Source: Stomoxys calcitrans
Lineage: Eukaryota > Arthropoda > Insecta > Diptera > Muscidae
Reading direction: 5' to 3'
Assembly: GCF_963082655.1 (NCBI RefSeq)
Contig: NC_081556.1
Span: 4,007,265 to 4,071,264 of the forward strand
Length of the DNA: 64,000 nucleotides
How positions within the stretch are numbered: the stretch's first letter is position 1; every line of letters starts with the position of its first letter. Positions 32,460 to 44,362 of this stretch are shown piece after piece. The notes below the pieces were generated by a model. It ran no database searches. It was not told the origin of the DNA and saw only the letters and a list, made by a program, of their open reading frames with translations. The position numbers and the translations under genes were made by a program.

Positions 32460-32740
32460 TTCTAACAGCCGTGACAAGAATAGTCCAAATAGGTTCATAA
32501 CCTGATATATTATCTCATATATTCCGATGGCCCTATTTGACTTATTTGGCCTCTAGGGGGCAAAATTTAAACGTGCTATTTTTAATCACTTCTATTAGTC
32601 ATGAAAAGCACGATTCATAGGTATCTGTGGATCTATCTTCTATAAATTTGAAAAAGTCATTCTAAGAATGTGCCATCCATGATGCAAGGTATATACGATC
32701 CGGCCAGGCCGAACTTATCGCGCCTTCCCTTGTTGTTATT
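32460..32740 (-). repeat. Family A fragment with T1 end, reverse orientation
   Basis: One monomer in reverse (TTCATAACCTGATATATTAT, CCTCTAGGGGGC) and a T1 terminus: GATCCGGCCAGGCCGAACTTAT, then CGCGCCTTCCCTTGTTGTT. Together with 29940 it makes an outward pair of T1-like ends around 29940-32740. Confidence 0.65.
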
Positions 32741-34405
32741 TTTTAACATTCTATTTTAATGTTCTGAATTTCATATAAATTTATTCATTTAATAAATAAT
32801 TAAATAGTTTATTTATATTCTTCTAGAACGGCTAGTCATTGAATATAATCTCTGGACGAATTCTTATTAGACAAGGTTCCGTTCACACTTCTAGTTCAAA
32901 CTATGAAGAACCAAAACCAAGAGTGTTTGAATTTCTTTCTAAAAAATCTAAAAAAAAATAATTAAAAGCTTATTTTCTAAATTACAATTATGTAAAAGAA
33001 AATCCATGACTTCTATTACTCAGCAAGTTTGTTATAAAAAATAGGTACTCTCTTCAAAACCCGGGATTTATGTATATGTATGAAAAAAACAAAAATTATT
33101 TCAATTATTTGTAAACTGTCCTCTTAAACCAAAAAACTCTACTTGCATTACTGTTCACCAAAATCTTGCTCTCCAGAAACTCCCAGGATTTCTCCAACGC
33201 CAGCTTCAATGGAGCAACAAATCAATTGACTAAGCTCACTATTACAAAGTGCTTCAAAACTTCCATGTCAAGACATTTTTAAAACTTCGTGCTCCCGCGT
33301 TTCGTTAAATGAGTATGTGTGTATGTATGTGCATTATTGTAATCACCAAAAGTTCAACGCCAATATGCCGTTTGTTTTTGCTCTCTACGTGAAAATATTT
33401 TGTTTTCATTTTTTGTTTTTGTGCTGTGTATTGCTGCTCTCGTATAAACAAAAATAAAAGCAAAAAAAAAACAATATCAACAAAATTCAAATGCGAGTAA
33501 ATATGAATAACGTGTTGCTTGTATTTATGATAATAACAACAACCAAAGCGAAAACAAACGACTTAAGCAGCAGCAACAACAATTGTTACATGGATTGCAA
33601 AAATCCACCACACGTTTCTAAGAAGGTGCAAGAAAAGAGAAAAAACAATTTTTAGCATAAACTCTCTAAAACATATTTTCTCTCAAAGAGAGAGAGAGAG
33701 AGGGAGAGAAAGAGACAAAGTACAAATCATGCAAAATATCTGCTATAGGCGCTCTTCGTGTGCTTTGCCTTAACAAACCCCTGTTGGTGAATATTACACA
33801 ACCCCTTGGATAACCTACAGAGCAGGGTTGCCATCTTCAATTAATCAACAACAATAATTCATGATAAAATCTAAATATAACGAAATTTCTTCGAAATGTT
33901 TTACATATTTGTGATCAAATAAAAAAACTCTCTATAAATTTCAAAGAACTTTCTTTCTTTTTTAAACCTTTAATATCTTATCCTGAATTCCTTGTCCGAT
34001 TTTTACGAAATTTCACATATTCGCTATTTAGAGCTTTTATATAAGCATAGAATTATTAAATTAAAATTATTAAAAAGAAATTAAGTTCAAAAAAAAAATA
34101 ATAACAAAACATTTAAAAACAATTATAGAATTAAGAAAAATTAAAAAAAAAAAATTTAGATAATAAAAAAAAAAATTAAATTAAAAAACGCAAAAATATA
34201 TTAAGCGCAGTAAAGTCCATTTCAATGCACTTACCATAAATTCATGCATGTAGCCCAAAGTAGTAGATCTATGACCATATTTCGCTTTTGTTTTAAAAAT
34301 ATAGAAACCATCAAATGCAATTTTCAGAAAAGCTTCGGTTCGGTTTCGAGTTTTCTAAAATTGATGACTTATGACAAATTCGAACTAGCATTTTAAAAAA
34401 ATTAA
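32741..34405. other. A/T-rich non-coding stretch with (AG)n
   Basis: No gene recognised. (AG)n with interruptions at about 33688-33714 and A-rich runs at 34080-34180. Confidence 0.45.
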
Positions 34406-34406
34406 A

Positions 34407-35215
34407 CTATATTTTTATACCCACCACTATAGGATGGGGGTATACTAATCTAGTCATTCTGTTTATAACACCTCGAAATATTGATCTGCGACCCCATAAA
34501 GTATATATATTCTGGATCGTCTCGACATTCTGAGTCGATCTAGCCATTTCCCTCCGTCCGTCTGTCGAAATCACGATAGCGGTCAAACGAGTAAAGCTAG
34601 CCGTTTGAAAATTTGGACAGATACTTCTAAGGTCGATGTAGGTCGTTGGGGATTGCAAATTGGATACATCTGTTCAGATTTGCATAGAAGCCTCAATTTT
34701 CAACCGATTTGGCTGAAATTTGGCCCAAAACCCTATCTTATCGCTAACAACATCAGCGCCAAGTTTTATCCGAATCGGTCAATATGCTAATATATGTCCC
34801 CCTTAGTACCGATAGCCCGATATGACTCTTTGAGATCAAAATAATTCAAACTTAACCAATCTTAGCACTCTTTTAAGATGTCAAGATCCCAAATCGGTTT
34901 AAATGACAGCTATATCAGGTTATGAGCCGATTCCAACCATACGTAGCACAGTTGTTGAAAGTCATAACAAAACAGATCATGCAAAATTGCAGTCAAATCG
35001 GATGAGAATTGCGCAGTCTAGTGACTCAAGATATCACAATCCATGTTCCGTTTATGTGGCAGCTATATCAAAACATGGACCGATATGGCCCATTTACAAT
35101 CCCAACCGACCTACACTAATAAAAAGAATTTTTGCAAAATTTCAAGCGGCTAGCTGTACTCCTTCGAAAGTTAGCGTGCTTGCGATAGACAGAGGGACAA
35201 AAATATTACAAAAAA
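34407..35215. repeat. Family A sequences in head-to-head (inverted) arrangement
   Basis: 34407-34870 is in reverse orientation and begins with the T2 end (TTTTTATACCCACCACTATA, GTCTGTCGAAATCACGATAG). From about 34875 to 35215 the sequence is in forward orientation (GACAGCTATATCAGGTTATG, CCATTTACAATCCCAACCGA, AGTTAGCGTGCTTGCGATAG). The outer edges on both sides are T2-type, so this is a composite or rearranged copy. Confidence 0.7.
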
Positions 35216-35220
35216 AAAGT

Positions 35221-35330
35221 TACACTCAGAGAAATGGTTTAAAGTAAAAGCAGGTAATCTCCTGTAAATGGGAAAGTAGCAATTTTTTTGCAACAATGGC
35301 AAACATTTTCTGCTGTATTCGTATATTGAA
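35221..35330 (+). repeat. Short dispersed repeat beside the TTTTG array
   Basis: Resembles 8003-8118: TACACTCAGAGAAA, AAATGGGAAAGTAGCAA, GGCAAACATTTTCTGCTGTA. Confidence 0.5.
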
Positions 35331-35335
35331 TGGCA

Positions 35336-36349
35336 TTTGTTTTGTTTTGTTTTGTTTTGTTTTGTTTTGTTTTGTTTTGTTTTGTTTTGTTTTGTTTTGT
35401 TTTGTTTTGTTTTGTTTTGTTTTGTTTTGTTTTGTTTTGTTTTGTTTTGTTTTGTTTTGTTTTGTTTTGTTTTGTTTTGTTTTGTTTTGTTTTGTTTTGT
35501 TTTGTTTTGTTTTGTTTTGTTTTGTTTTGTTTTGTTTTGTTTTGTTTTGTTTTGTTTTGTTTTGTTTTGTTTTGTTTTGTTTTGTTTTGTTTTGTTTTGT
35601 TTTGTTTTGTTTTGTTTTGTTTTGTTTTGTTTTGTTTTGTTTTGTTTTGTTTTGTTTTGTTTTGTTTTGTTTTGTTTTGTTTTGTTTTGTTTTGTTTTGT
35701 TTTGTTTTGTTTTGTTTTGTTTTGTTTTGTTTTGTTTTGTTTTGTTTTGTTTTGTTTTGTTTTGTTTTGTTTTGTTTTGTTTTGTTTTGTTTTGTTTTGT
35801 TTTGTTTTGTTTTGTTTTGTTTTGTTTTGTTTTGTTTTGTTTTGTTTTGTTTTGTTTTGTTTTGTTTTGTTTTGTTTTGTTTTGTTTTGTTTTGTTTTGT
35901 TTTGTTTTGTTTTGTTTTGTTTTGTTTTGTTTTGTTTTGTTTTGTTTTGTTTTGTTTTGTTTTGTTTTGTTTTGTTTTGTTTTGTTTTGTTTTGTTTTGT
36001 TTTGTTTTGTTTTGTTTTGTTTTGTTTTGTTTTGTTTTGTTTTGTTTTGTTTTGTTTTGTTTTGTTTTGTTTTGTTTTGTTTTGTTTTGTTTTGTTTTGT
36101 TTTGTTTTGTTTTGTTTTGTTTTGTTTTGTTTTGTTTTGTTTTGTTTTGTTTTGTTTTGTTTTGTTTTGTTTTGTTTTGTTTTGTTTTGTTTTGTTTTGT
36201 TTTGTTTTGTTTTGTTTTGTTTTGTTTTGTTTTGTTTTGTTTTGTTTTGTTTTGTTTTGTTTTGTTTTGTTTTGTTTTGTTTTGTTTTGTTTTGTTTTGT
36301 TTTGTTTTGTTTTGTTTTGTTTTGTTTTGTTTTGTTTTGTTTTGTTTTG
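35336..36349 (+). repeat. Perfect TTTTG pentanucleotide array, 202 units
   Basis: 1014 bp: TTTG followed by 202 uninterrupted copies of TTTTG (35340-36349), with no substitution or indel seen in the given sequence. The right edge degenerates (GTTTGTTTTTTG). Because five is prime to three and the unit gives no stop, all three plus-strand frames are open and spell a VLFCF pentapeptide repeat; these are not genes. Confidence 0.98.
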
Positions 36350-36360
36350 GTTTGTTTTTT

Positions 36361-38435
36361 GTTATATTTTATTTACAAAATTTTACTAAACTTGATTCTG
36401 CGGCAACTCTGTCACCAATTAACAACCCCTTTACAAAATTTACAACTATGCATAAAAGTGCCAGAGATCCAGTGAGAGAAGTAGAACTTTGTTACGCCGT
36501 GAGAGAGCAGTTATAGCAGGGCAATAATGTGAGACTAAGACATAAAGCTTTTTGCTACCCTTAAAGCTCTTCATCACACAGAAAATCTGAGAAAAATCAC
36601 AAATACCAAAGATTTTCACCACGCTAGCAAGTTTGGTGATGCATGATGGGTGGGTGGGGGGGTCACTAACTTGGCACATAGAATGCCACTGACTGACTGA
36701 TGGACACACAAACACACCGCAACTGAAATGAACTCAACTGAACTGAACTGAGCGCGTAGTCAAAGGTATCCAACGAAAAAACTTTTCACAACGTTGCGAA
36801 TTGTGGAGCCAAACGGACGTGTATGTAGTCGCCCCGTCAAGTACCACATTTTTTTTTATTTTTTCTTGTTGATTGTTTAAGAAAAGAAAAGAAAATTGTG
36901 AAAGATAGAAAGAAACACAAAACAAGATCGCTGCTGTCATCAATGTTTCCATACAAAAATTAAAATTAAAAAAATAAAAATTGCATAGCAAGCAGGCTAG
37001 CCATTACTACTCCATGCCTCCCTACCCTACTATACAGCGCTACGTTGAGTGAGACGCGAGTGTGCTGTGTAAAACACAAATTAAAATATAAAATACAACA
37101 ACAAAAGAAATTATCCATAACAGCAACGCACGATAAATGTAACAACTAGAACAGAAATGAGCAAAAATCGACAACAACAATAACACACACACACACAAAC
37201 AAACACCCCAATAAGACGGTGTAATTTAATAATTGATGTTTAGAAAATAAATCGAAAAAGCAACGAAACAAGAAAGAAAAAAACAAAATGTAAAAAGTGG
37301 AAAACAATAAAGTGATAAATGTGGAAATTCTACGAAAAAATAAATAAGCAAAAAAATAGTGATAAAAACAAACGATATATCAATATCATTCAAATCAATC
37401 AATAGTTTCAAACAAATTAGCAGAAGCAATAAAAAAACTAAAAAAAATAATCTTTACATTCTTCAGTAACTGATTGTGCTAATTTTATTCTTCTTTGCGA
37501 ATGGGTTTGAAGAAGCCAGCCACAGTTTTTTTCTTTTTTTCTGCTTGTCTTACTTTAAAAATTAAAAAAAAAATACTTCTGTTGCACTTTGTGTCATGTT
37601 CAAATTTAACGACTTAAAATTTTTCCAAAAATGATTGAAATAATTTTAGAATTCACAAAAAAAACCAAAACTACAGATTTAGTATTAGTTGGTTGTAGCT
37701 GCTGTTGTTGCTCTGGTTTTTGTTTGATTTTATTGGCATTGTGTTCGATGCCTTTTGTGGCATTATCAATGTGTTTATTGTAAATAAATGAAACCGCAGC
37801 AGTAGCAGCAACAGCAGTAGTAGCAACTACAAAAAAGTGGCCGTCAAGCAACAACAAAATACGCTCCCCCACCCTCGTACGACTTATACAACAATACGTT
37901 GTGCCATCCATCCATTCATTCATTCACTCATTCATCCATCATCATCATCACCGAGTACCGAGCATGGTGTTATAGTTGCCACTGTCTGTCGCCAACGCCA
38001 TCGACATCACCATCACCATTGACATTCCATTGTATTCCGCTGAGTTAGGCTATTTTTCATTACGAGTGTGTTTGTGCGGCGCCGTTATATCAATTAAAAC
38101 AAGAATTCTTGTGCATTTTTGCTTCTTCCTTCTTTTTTCCAAGTTGAGAGAATTGTGTGAAAGTGGGTAACTGTGGCCTTATCCCCAAAATAGGGTGTTG
38201 TAAACATTTTGTAAAAAATTTTAGGCAAATTTTTTGCGAGCAAGCAAAATATGGAAGTGTTCGTCCATCGATCTGTATGTGTGTCTGTTCGGTATCTTCT
38301 GAGCTTATAAAGCTATTTATTCGGAATTTTATTGGAAAAATATTTTCCATTCAGTTGAAACATTGCAAGTTATGTTACAATTACAAAACGGGTGTGAGTT
38401 CCTAGAAAGTTTAGTATATCAGACAAACATACTAA
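36361..38435. other. Non-coding stretch, possibly upstream/UTR DNA of the PKC gene
   Basis: No supportable ORF. It contains CAA/AACAACAA-rich sequence at 37080-37200 and a CATC/TCAT-rich simple repeat at about 37905-37955. Composition near 36990-37160 and 37840-38050 is UTR-like, but no splice-bounded exon can be shown. Confidence 0.4.
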
Positions 38436-38439
38436 CATT

Positions 38440-39885
38440 AAAATTAACAATGGATTCTGCTGAAATATGAGAGCTATATCAGGTTATAGATCGATTTAAA
38501 CCGTACTTGGCACAGTTGTTGAAAGTCATAACGGAACACTATCTGCAAAGTCTTAGCCAAATCTGACAAAAATTGAGGCTTCCAGGGACTCAAGAAGTCA
38601 AATCGGAAAATCGGTTTATACGGGAGCTATATCAGGTTCCTGACCGATTTGAAGCGTACTTGGCACATTTGTTGGAAGTCATAAGAGAACACTATGTGCA
38701 AGATTTCAGCCAAGTTAGACACAAATTGCGGCTTCCAGGGACTCAAGAAGTCAAATCGTGAGATCGGTTTTTATGAGAGCTGTATCAGGTTCCTGACCGA
38801 TTTGAAGCGTACTTGGCACATTTGTTGAAAGTCATAAGAGAGCACTATTTGCAAGATTTCAGCCAAATCGAGCAAAAATTACGGGTTCCAGGGGCTCAAG
38901 AAGTCAAATCGGGAGATCGGTTTATATGGGAGCTATATAAGGTTCTGGACCGATTTGGACCGTACTTAGCACAGTTGTTGGAAGTCATAAGAGAACATTA
39001 TGTGCACGATTTCTGCCAAATTAGACACAAATTGAGGCTTTCCGGGGCTCAAGAAATCAAATCGGGCAATCGGTTTAAATGGGAGCTATATCAGATTCCC
39101 GACCGATTTGAAGCGTACTTGGCACATTTGTTGATAGTCATAGGAGAACACTATGTGCAAGATTTCAGTCAAATCGGACAAAAATTGAGGCTTTCAGGGC
39201 CTCAAGAAGTCAAATCGGCAGATCGGTTTATATGGGACCTATATAAGGTTCTTGACCGATTTGGTCCGTACTTGGCACATTTGTTGGAAGTCATAAGAGA
39301 ACAAAATTTCAGCCAAATCGGACGAAAATTTAGGCTTCCAGGGGCTCAAGAAGTCAAATCGGGAGATCGGTTTATATGGGAGCTATATAAGGTTCTGGAC
39401 CGATTTGAACCGTACTTAGCACAGTTGTTGGAAGTCATAAGAGAACATTATGTGCACGATTTCAGCCAAATTAGACAGAAATTGAGGCTTTCCGGGGCTC
39501 AAGAAATCAAATCTGGAGATCGGTTTAAATGGGAGCTATATCAGATTCCTGACCGATTTGAAGCGTACTCGGCACATTTGTTGGTAGTCATAAGAGAACA
39601 CTATGTGCAAGATTTCAGCCAAATCGAGCAAAAATTGCGGGTTCCAGGGGCTTAAGAAGTCAAATCGGGAGATCGGTTTATATGGGAGCTATATAAGGTT
39701 CTGGACCGATTTGGACCGTACTTAGCACAGTTGTTGGAAGTCATAACAGAACACCGCATGCAAAATTTCAGCCAAATCGGACAAAAATTGCGGCTTCCAA
39801 AGGCTCAAGAAGTCAAATCGGGGGATCTGTTTATATGGGACCTATATCTAAATCTGAACCGATATGGTGCATTTGCAATCCCCAA
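38440..39885 (+). repeat. Family A tandem array, ~10 monomers of 153 bp
   Basis: Regular monomers marked by GGGGCTCAAGAAGTCAAATC, GAGATCGGTTTATATGGG and TTGTTGGAAGTCATAAGAGA. Adjacent copies at 38910 and 39063 are 153 bp apart; one monomer has a 9-bp deletion near 39303. Because 153 is 51 codons, one forward frame stays open from 38573 to 39919 apart from two single-base stops (TGA at 38759-38761, TAA at 39653-39655). The frame encodes a 51-residue repeat but no known domain. A non-coding minisatellite is the more likely reading. Confidence 0.85.
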
Positions 39886-39894
39886 TGACCGGGG

Positions 39895-40165
39895 CAGCCC
39901 CCTAGGTACTTACACCTAACTTTTGATATCAAATTTGTATTCTACTTCCAAATACCATTTGAGCCCCTCATATTGTCCCGATCCGTTCACTTTTATTTTT
40001 GGCTAGTACTTTTGGGGTAAGGGGGAGGGTCTACCCCCCTCGCGTTATCAAAAAATTATGTAACCTATTGCTCCTTCCAGACAACTCCCCACAGTCTGTG
40101 AAAATTTCAAAGAAATCGGTTTAGCCGCTTTTGAGTCTATACGGAACAAACAAATTTACAAACCC
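39895..40165 (+). repeat. Family B segment with terminal part
   Basis: Starts at GGGGCAGCCCCCTAGGTACT and includes TACCATTTGAGCCCCTCATATTG in pieces, GGGGGAGGGTCTACCCCCCT, then AAAGAAATCGGTTTAGCCGC and TTTTGAGTCTATACGG, followed by an ACAAACAAAC-rich edge to about 40210. It directly continues a family A array. Confidence 0.7.
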
Positions 40166-40221
40166 ACAAACACACAAACAAACAAATAAACTCACAAACA
40201 AACAAACACAAATTTTTTTGT

Positions 40222-40567
40222 CAATATTTTGTTTCTATGGAAGAATTTTTCAATATTGTAGAAAATTTTGTCAAAATTTAATTTCTAAAAATTTTTGCAA
40301 AAATTTTATTTCTATAGAAAATGTTAAAATTTTTCTTCTTAGAAATTTTGTTTATTACAAATTGTCAAAATTCCTTTTTTATGAAATTTTGTCCAAATTT
40401 TAGTATTTTTAAAATTTTATTTAATATTTTATTTTGTGTTAAATTTTTTTTTAAATTTATCAGAAAATTTTGTCAAAATTTAATTTTTATAGAAAATTTC
40501 CTCAAAATTTAATTTTTATAGAAAATTTTGTCAAATTTTAATTTTTATAAAAAATTTTGCCAAATAT
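40222..40567 (+). repeat. ~30-bp A/T-rich tandem repeat (AAAATTTTGTCAAAATTTAA)
   Basis: About ten diverged units of approximately 29-31 bp, with the core AAAATTTTGTCAAAATTTAA and TTTCTATAG or TTTTTATAG. Opposite-strand units are at 22572-22632. Confidence 0.75.
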
Positions 40568-40609
40568 GATTCTTTTTATAAAACTAGCTTAACCGGGGTT
40601 AGCTATCTA

Positions 40610-40895
40610 GAGATTAGACTATGCTCTACTTCCAAAGACATTTCATTTATGCCCCATATTGCAATGGTTGGGAATTATGTGTGTTTTGGGGAATAAAGAG
40701 GCCCCCAAAATATTTGGTTCCACAATTGGATATAAGATTGATTTTTCAATCTCAAATACCTTTCCTTTGAGTCTCGTATTGTCATGATTGGTCTATATAA
40801 TCTTTTGGCGGGCTTAGGTTTTGGGGCGACCCCCTTGGAAACACCACCAAAAATTTGGCTCTATAAAGTTTTGCTTTTAGGAACTATAAGAGTGC
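40610..40895 (+). repeat. Family B segment
   Basis: TTTCATTTATGCCCCATATTG and CCTTTCCTTTGAGTCTCGTATTG variants and TTTTGGGGCGACCCCCTTGG mark at least two monomers. Confidence 0.65.
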
Positions 40896-40974
40896 AAACT
40901 AAACATCTGAAATCACATTTTTTTTTTTTTCATTTAACCAACACCCAGGAGATGTTTCCTTTATATTCAACTGC

Positions 40975-42737
40975 ATTGTGTTGGCTGAAAGAAAGTTAGA
41001 AATGGGAGGGAGGAAAGAGGAGTAGTTATTATTGACATTTGTCTTGAATTTCTGGTTGCCCTAGTCGCTGGGAAAGATATTTGACGGAAGTCGATTCCAC
41101 ATACGAATAGTTCGGGCTTAAAAGGAATTATCCCTGTAGTGCATTGTTCGGTCAGCTGGGCAATCAATCACAAACGGGTGTGGAATCCTCAAGTCTTGTA
41201 AATATATATCTGACGAACAACCTTACGTCAGCAATACGAAGGCAGATATCAGTGGAACACACACACTATGAAAGTAACGATAGAACAGTGTTACGCAAAA
41301 TACGATGCGACGGTGTTCAAATTGAACAATACTGTACTGTCTAGAGTTGGCATGGCAAACTATCGATAATAACAAAATTCAATATTGCTGAGACACCTTC
41401 GATCAGCGGTTGATGGATCGCAGGGTCTTCTATTTCCCTTGGTTAATTGATGCACTTGCTCCTATGAGACCGCAAGTAAACTTTATGAAATGAAACGCGT
41501 GGTGTCAATTTCAATTCATGTGATTTATTACGAGGCCAATGGGACCTTGGTTTAAGCGGACTGTATTGACTTGGAACTTTACACTTTAAAGTGATACACT
41601 TAACTAACTTATATTTCAATAAAGTTAAAAGGGAAAGAATGATAATCAAGGGAAAATTAAGGTAAATAAGAGCCGCTCTTCGCGAGCATAAATTCGGTGT
41701 TTCAAAGAGAGGAAAGTAAATGAAAATTGGGGAGAACTCATGGATGCTCTCCGCGAGCTTAGTAGTTGCAGAGTTGGGCATTTCAATGCTGTTGAACTGG
41801 GTTCAACAGATATTTTCGATAGTTTCAATAATAAATATCGATAGTATCGTTATCATCTCAAAATCACCATCTCCTATATTTCAAACGAAAATAAGAACGA
41901 AAAATCAGCAAATCGATTTATATGGAAGCAATGTAATAAAACCAATATTAAAATAGTCTGTTGGAAGTCATGAGAAAAAACATTGTACAAAATGTTAGCC
42001 TAATTGCGCCCTCTATAGGCGCAATGCATCTTAAGGGATACATTTAGTGTCGCATAGCTTATTTTTGTCTAATTTTACAAAAGTTTTAGCTTTTCCGTTA
42101 GTATCCATCGGAAAAATATTAATCGATATTCAGTCAGAAAACTAAATATCGATAGTGCCATCGATATTTTGCCTCTGGACACGGTCGAGTAGCTTCAAAG
42201 ATGTCTTCAGAGCACCGACACATACATGGGTGTTGTATTCCATCTTCGGCCTGATGTAGGTAGTGAAGATGTTCAGAAGATCAGATGAAGTGAAGTAGTT
42301 CTTGCTACTTCTTTCGATACTTCGAATACATGTTTTGCCCAACGAGCATCACATTGTATTCCCATACCCAGAACATCAACAGCATTTGATTGCCTAATAT
42401 TCATGCCGTCGAAAGTTATTGACGATTGTAAAGAGTCAGCGAATCGTTTGTGAGACAACAAACAGCACTGCGTCTTGCGTGCATTAAAATCTACTCTGTT
42501 GATTCGTCCCCACTCTGAAATGGTCAACAAGTTCTGACGGAGTGTATTATCCATAATCCGCCTCCTGTCTTCAATCTCATGGAGACTCTTCCTATAGTCA
42601 TAAGGAATATGAATGACAGAGATTACTGTCATCCGTAAATGAGTAGATTGGATTCAAAGTCTGAATCAGTAGATCGTAAATGAAAATAAGAAAAAGAGAG
42701 GGAGAAAGGACGGAGCTTTGTGGTACACTTGCAGTCG
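40975..42737 (-). pseudogene. LINE2 relic, second copy, interrupted by ~0.8 kb
   Basis: Minus strand. 42737-42150 is an RT C-terminal region (ISVIHIPYDY, RVDFNARKTQCCLLSHKRF, NAVDVLGMGIQCDARW), and 41345-40975 is the downstream part (aligned to 22640-22900 via ACAAACGGGTGTG and ACGATAGA). Unrelated sequence, 41346-42140, lies between. The 5' end stops abruptly at about 42737. Its site AAAATCTACTC shows what the SINE1 target in the other copy looked like before insertion. Confidence 0.7.
41346..42140. other. Unidentified insert in LINE2 with TATCGATA-bearing ends
   Basis: Near the left edge is TGGCAAACTATCGATAATAA; near the right edge (42143-42158) the complement reads GGCACTATCGATATTTAG, a short inverted match. 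It contains one diverged family A monomer (about 41880-42005). No ORF recognised. Confidence 0.4.
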
Positions 42738-42739
42738 AT

Positions 42740-43320
42740 TTTTATTATTTGCTCGATTTTCACTTCTAGAGCCTTTATTACCACATTCATCTATCGATCT
42801 CAAAAATTTGCACAATGTCTTCTTATATGACATCTATTGTGTAAATCAAAATATATTCATAGTGATAAATAGTTCCCATATATACATGCATATATACCAT
42901 GTCCGTCAAATTTGGAGAAATATTGGTATAATGAGTTAATTTTCTTAACTCATTCTTAAGAAGATCGGCACATACAACTCTCTTATGATTGATCATATTT
43001 CTATTGAATTTTTTAAATTGCTACAGTTTAAGATATTGCTGGACTATGGTTATAGCCAACTTCGCTCCACTTTTTCCTTACTTTACTTGATGTACAGTTC
43101 TGTATGTTTGGTTGAGGATAGGCCAACAAATAACAAACATGTGTGCATAGTATGTATACCAAAATATAGGTAATTTCTATGATAAAACCTTGGATCACAA
43201 AATGAGCACATGTTGGGACACTTAGGTAGAAGTAAGCATTTAAATGTATTGTTTATCATTGAGTGATTTTCTAACCCTTAACCCTTAAGAGTACAAGTGT
43301 TTCAACTAATGTAGGTAGCT
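42740..43320. other. Non-coding stretch
   Basis: Nothing recognised. Confidence 0.4.
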
Positions 43321-43324
43321 AGTT

Positions 43325-44245
43325 CACGATATCGCGTGATCTCTTTAATATCCCGCTGGAGAAGATTATACGAGATGCAGATGTGAATAGATATGGCACA
43401 CTAATCACAAGAGAACACATGCTACTCGCCTATGCCGACGACATCGATATCATAGGTCGGTCGCCGGAAGTAGTAACTGCAGCCTTTGAAAGAATCCAAA
43501 GAGAGTCAGTGAAAATGGGTCTGGTAGTAAATGGAGATAATACGAAATGGATGGTTTCAACTCCCAAAAAGCCTTGCACAACCGAGCAGATAAAGAAAAT
43601 GGAGAAAGTTGGGAACCACAATTCGAGACAGTCAGTAACTTTATCATCCTCGGCATCGCCGTAACCGAAACAAATGGCACCAGTTTTGAGATAAAGCGAA
43701 GAATAATACTGGCAAACAGATACTACTTTGGACTAAGTAAGCAGTTTAGAAACAATGCCACCTCTTGACAGATGAAGATTACACTTTTCAAGACACCGAT
43801 ACTATCCGTGCTGTAATATGGCTCTGAAGCATGAGTATTTGTGAAAGCAGGTGAGGCAGTGCTTGGAGTACTTGAGAGAAAGATTATTCGTAAAATATAT
43901 GGACCAGTTTGCGTTAACGGGGAATAGAATATAGGCGACGTATGAACCACGAGCTGTATGAGGACGATAGCATAGTTACACGCATCAAAATATAACGGCT
44001 GCATTGGCTAGGTCATGTTGTCAGAATGGATGATGAAGCTCCAGCAAAAAAGTCTTTTGAAGGCAAACACGGAGGTACACGCAAACCAGGAAGACCAAAA
44101 ACCCAATGGAAAGATCAAGTTGTGGGAGACACCTCGAAACTTGGTGTCAGAGATTTTAGAATGAGCGCAGAAGATCGAGGCGCTTGGAACGCTATTCTAC
44201 GTTCGGCTAGGGGAACAAATATTCTGTCATAACCAATTAAAGTAA
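43325..44245 (+). pseudogene. RTE-like LINE relic, 5'-truncated, 3' half
   Basis: Plus strand, starting with RDLFNIPLEKII-like sequence at 43338. The RT catalytic region at 43420-43460 keeps the YADD motif (LLAYADDIDIIGRS), then RESVKMGLVVNGDNTKW and, at 44026-44232, DDEAPAKKSFEGKHGG and GRPKTQWKDQVVGDTS. Frameshifts at about 43625 and 43770-44020 break it. It corresponds to 1219-2115 and is better preserved. Confidence 0.85.
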
Positions 44246-44362
44246 AGTAAGGTGGCTAGTTCACTATGTACATATCCTGTGGATGGAAATAGCACCCAAT
44301 GTGTGTTGTATTTGTTGTCCTTAGATATTTGAGATAGTACAGTTTGTAGAAGTCTAATTGTA

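Noticed and set aside
35296..36516. Three long plus-strand open frames (350-406 codons) of repeated VLFCF
   Set aside because: They are the automatic translation of the stop-free TTTTG pentamer in all three frames, with no domain or codon signal.
37606..37923. 105-codon minus-strand frame with Ala/Gln runs
   Set aside because: Simple CAG/CAA-type repeats and A-rich DNA; no start context or domain.
38440..39885. CRISPR-like regular repeat-spacer pattern
   Set aside because: The whole 153-bp unit is repeated, with no unique spacers, and the DNA is eukaryotic.
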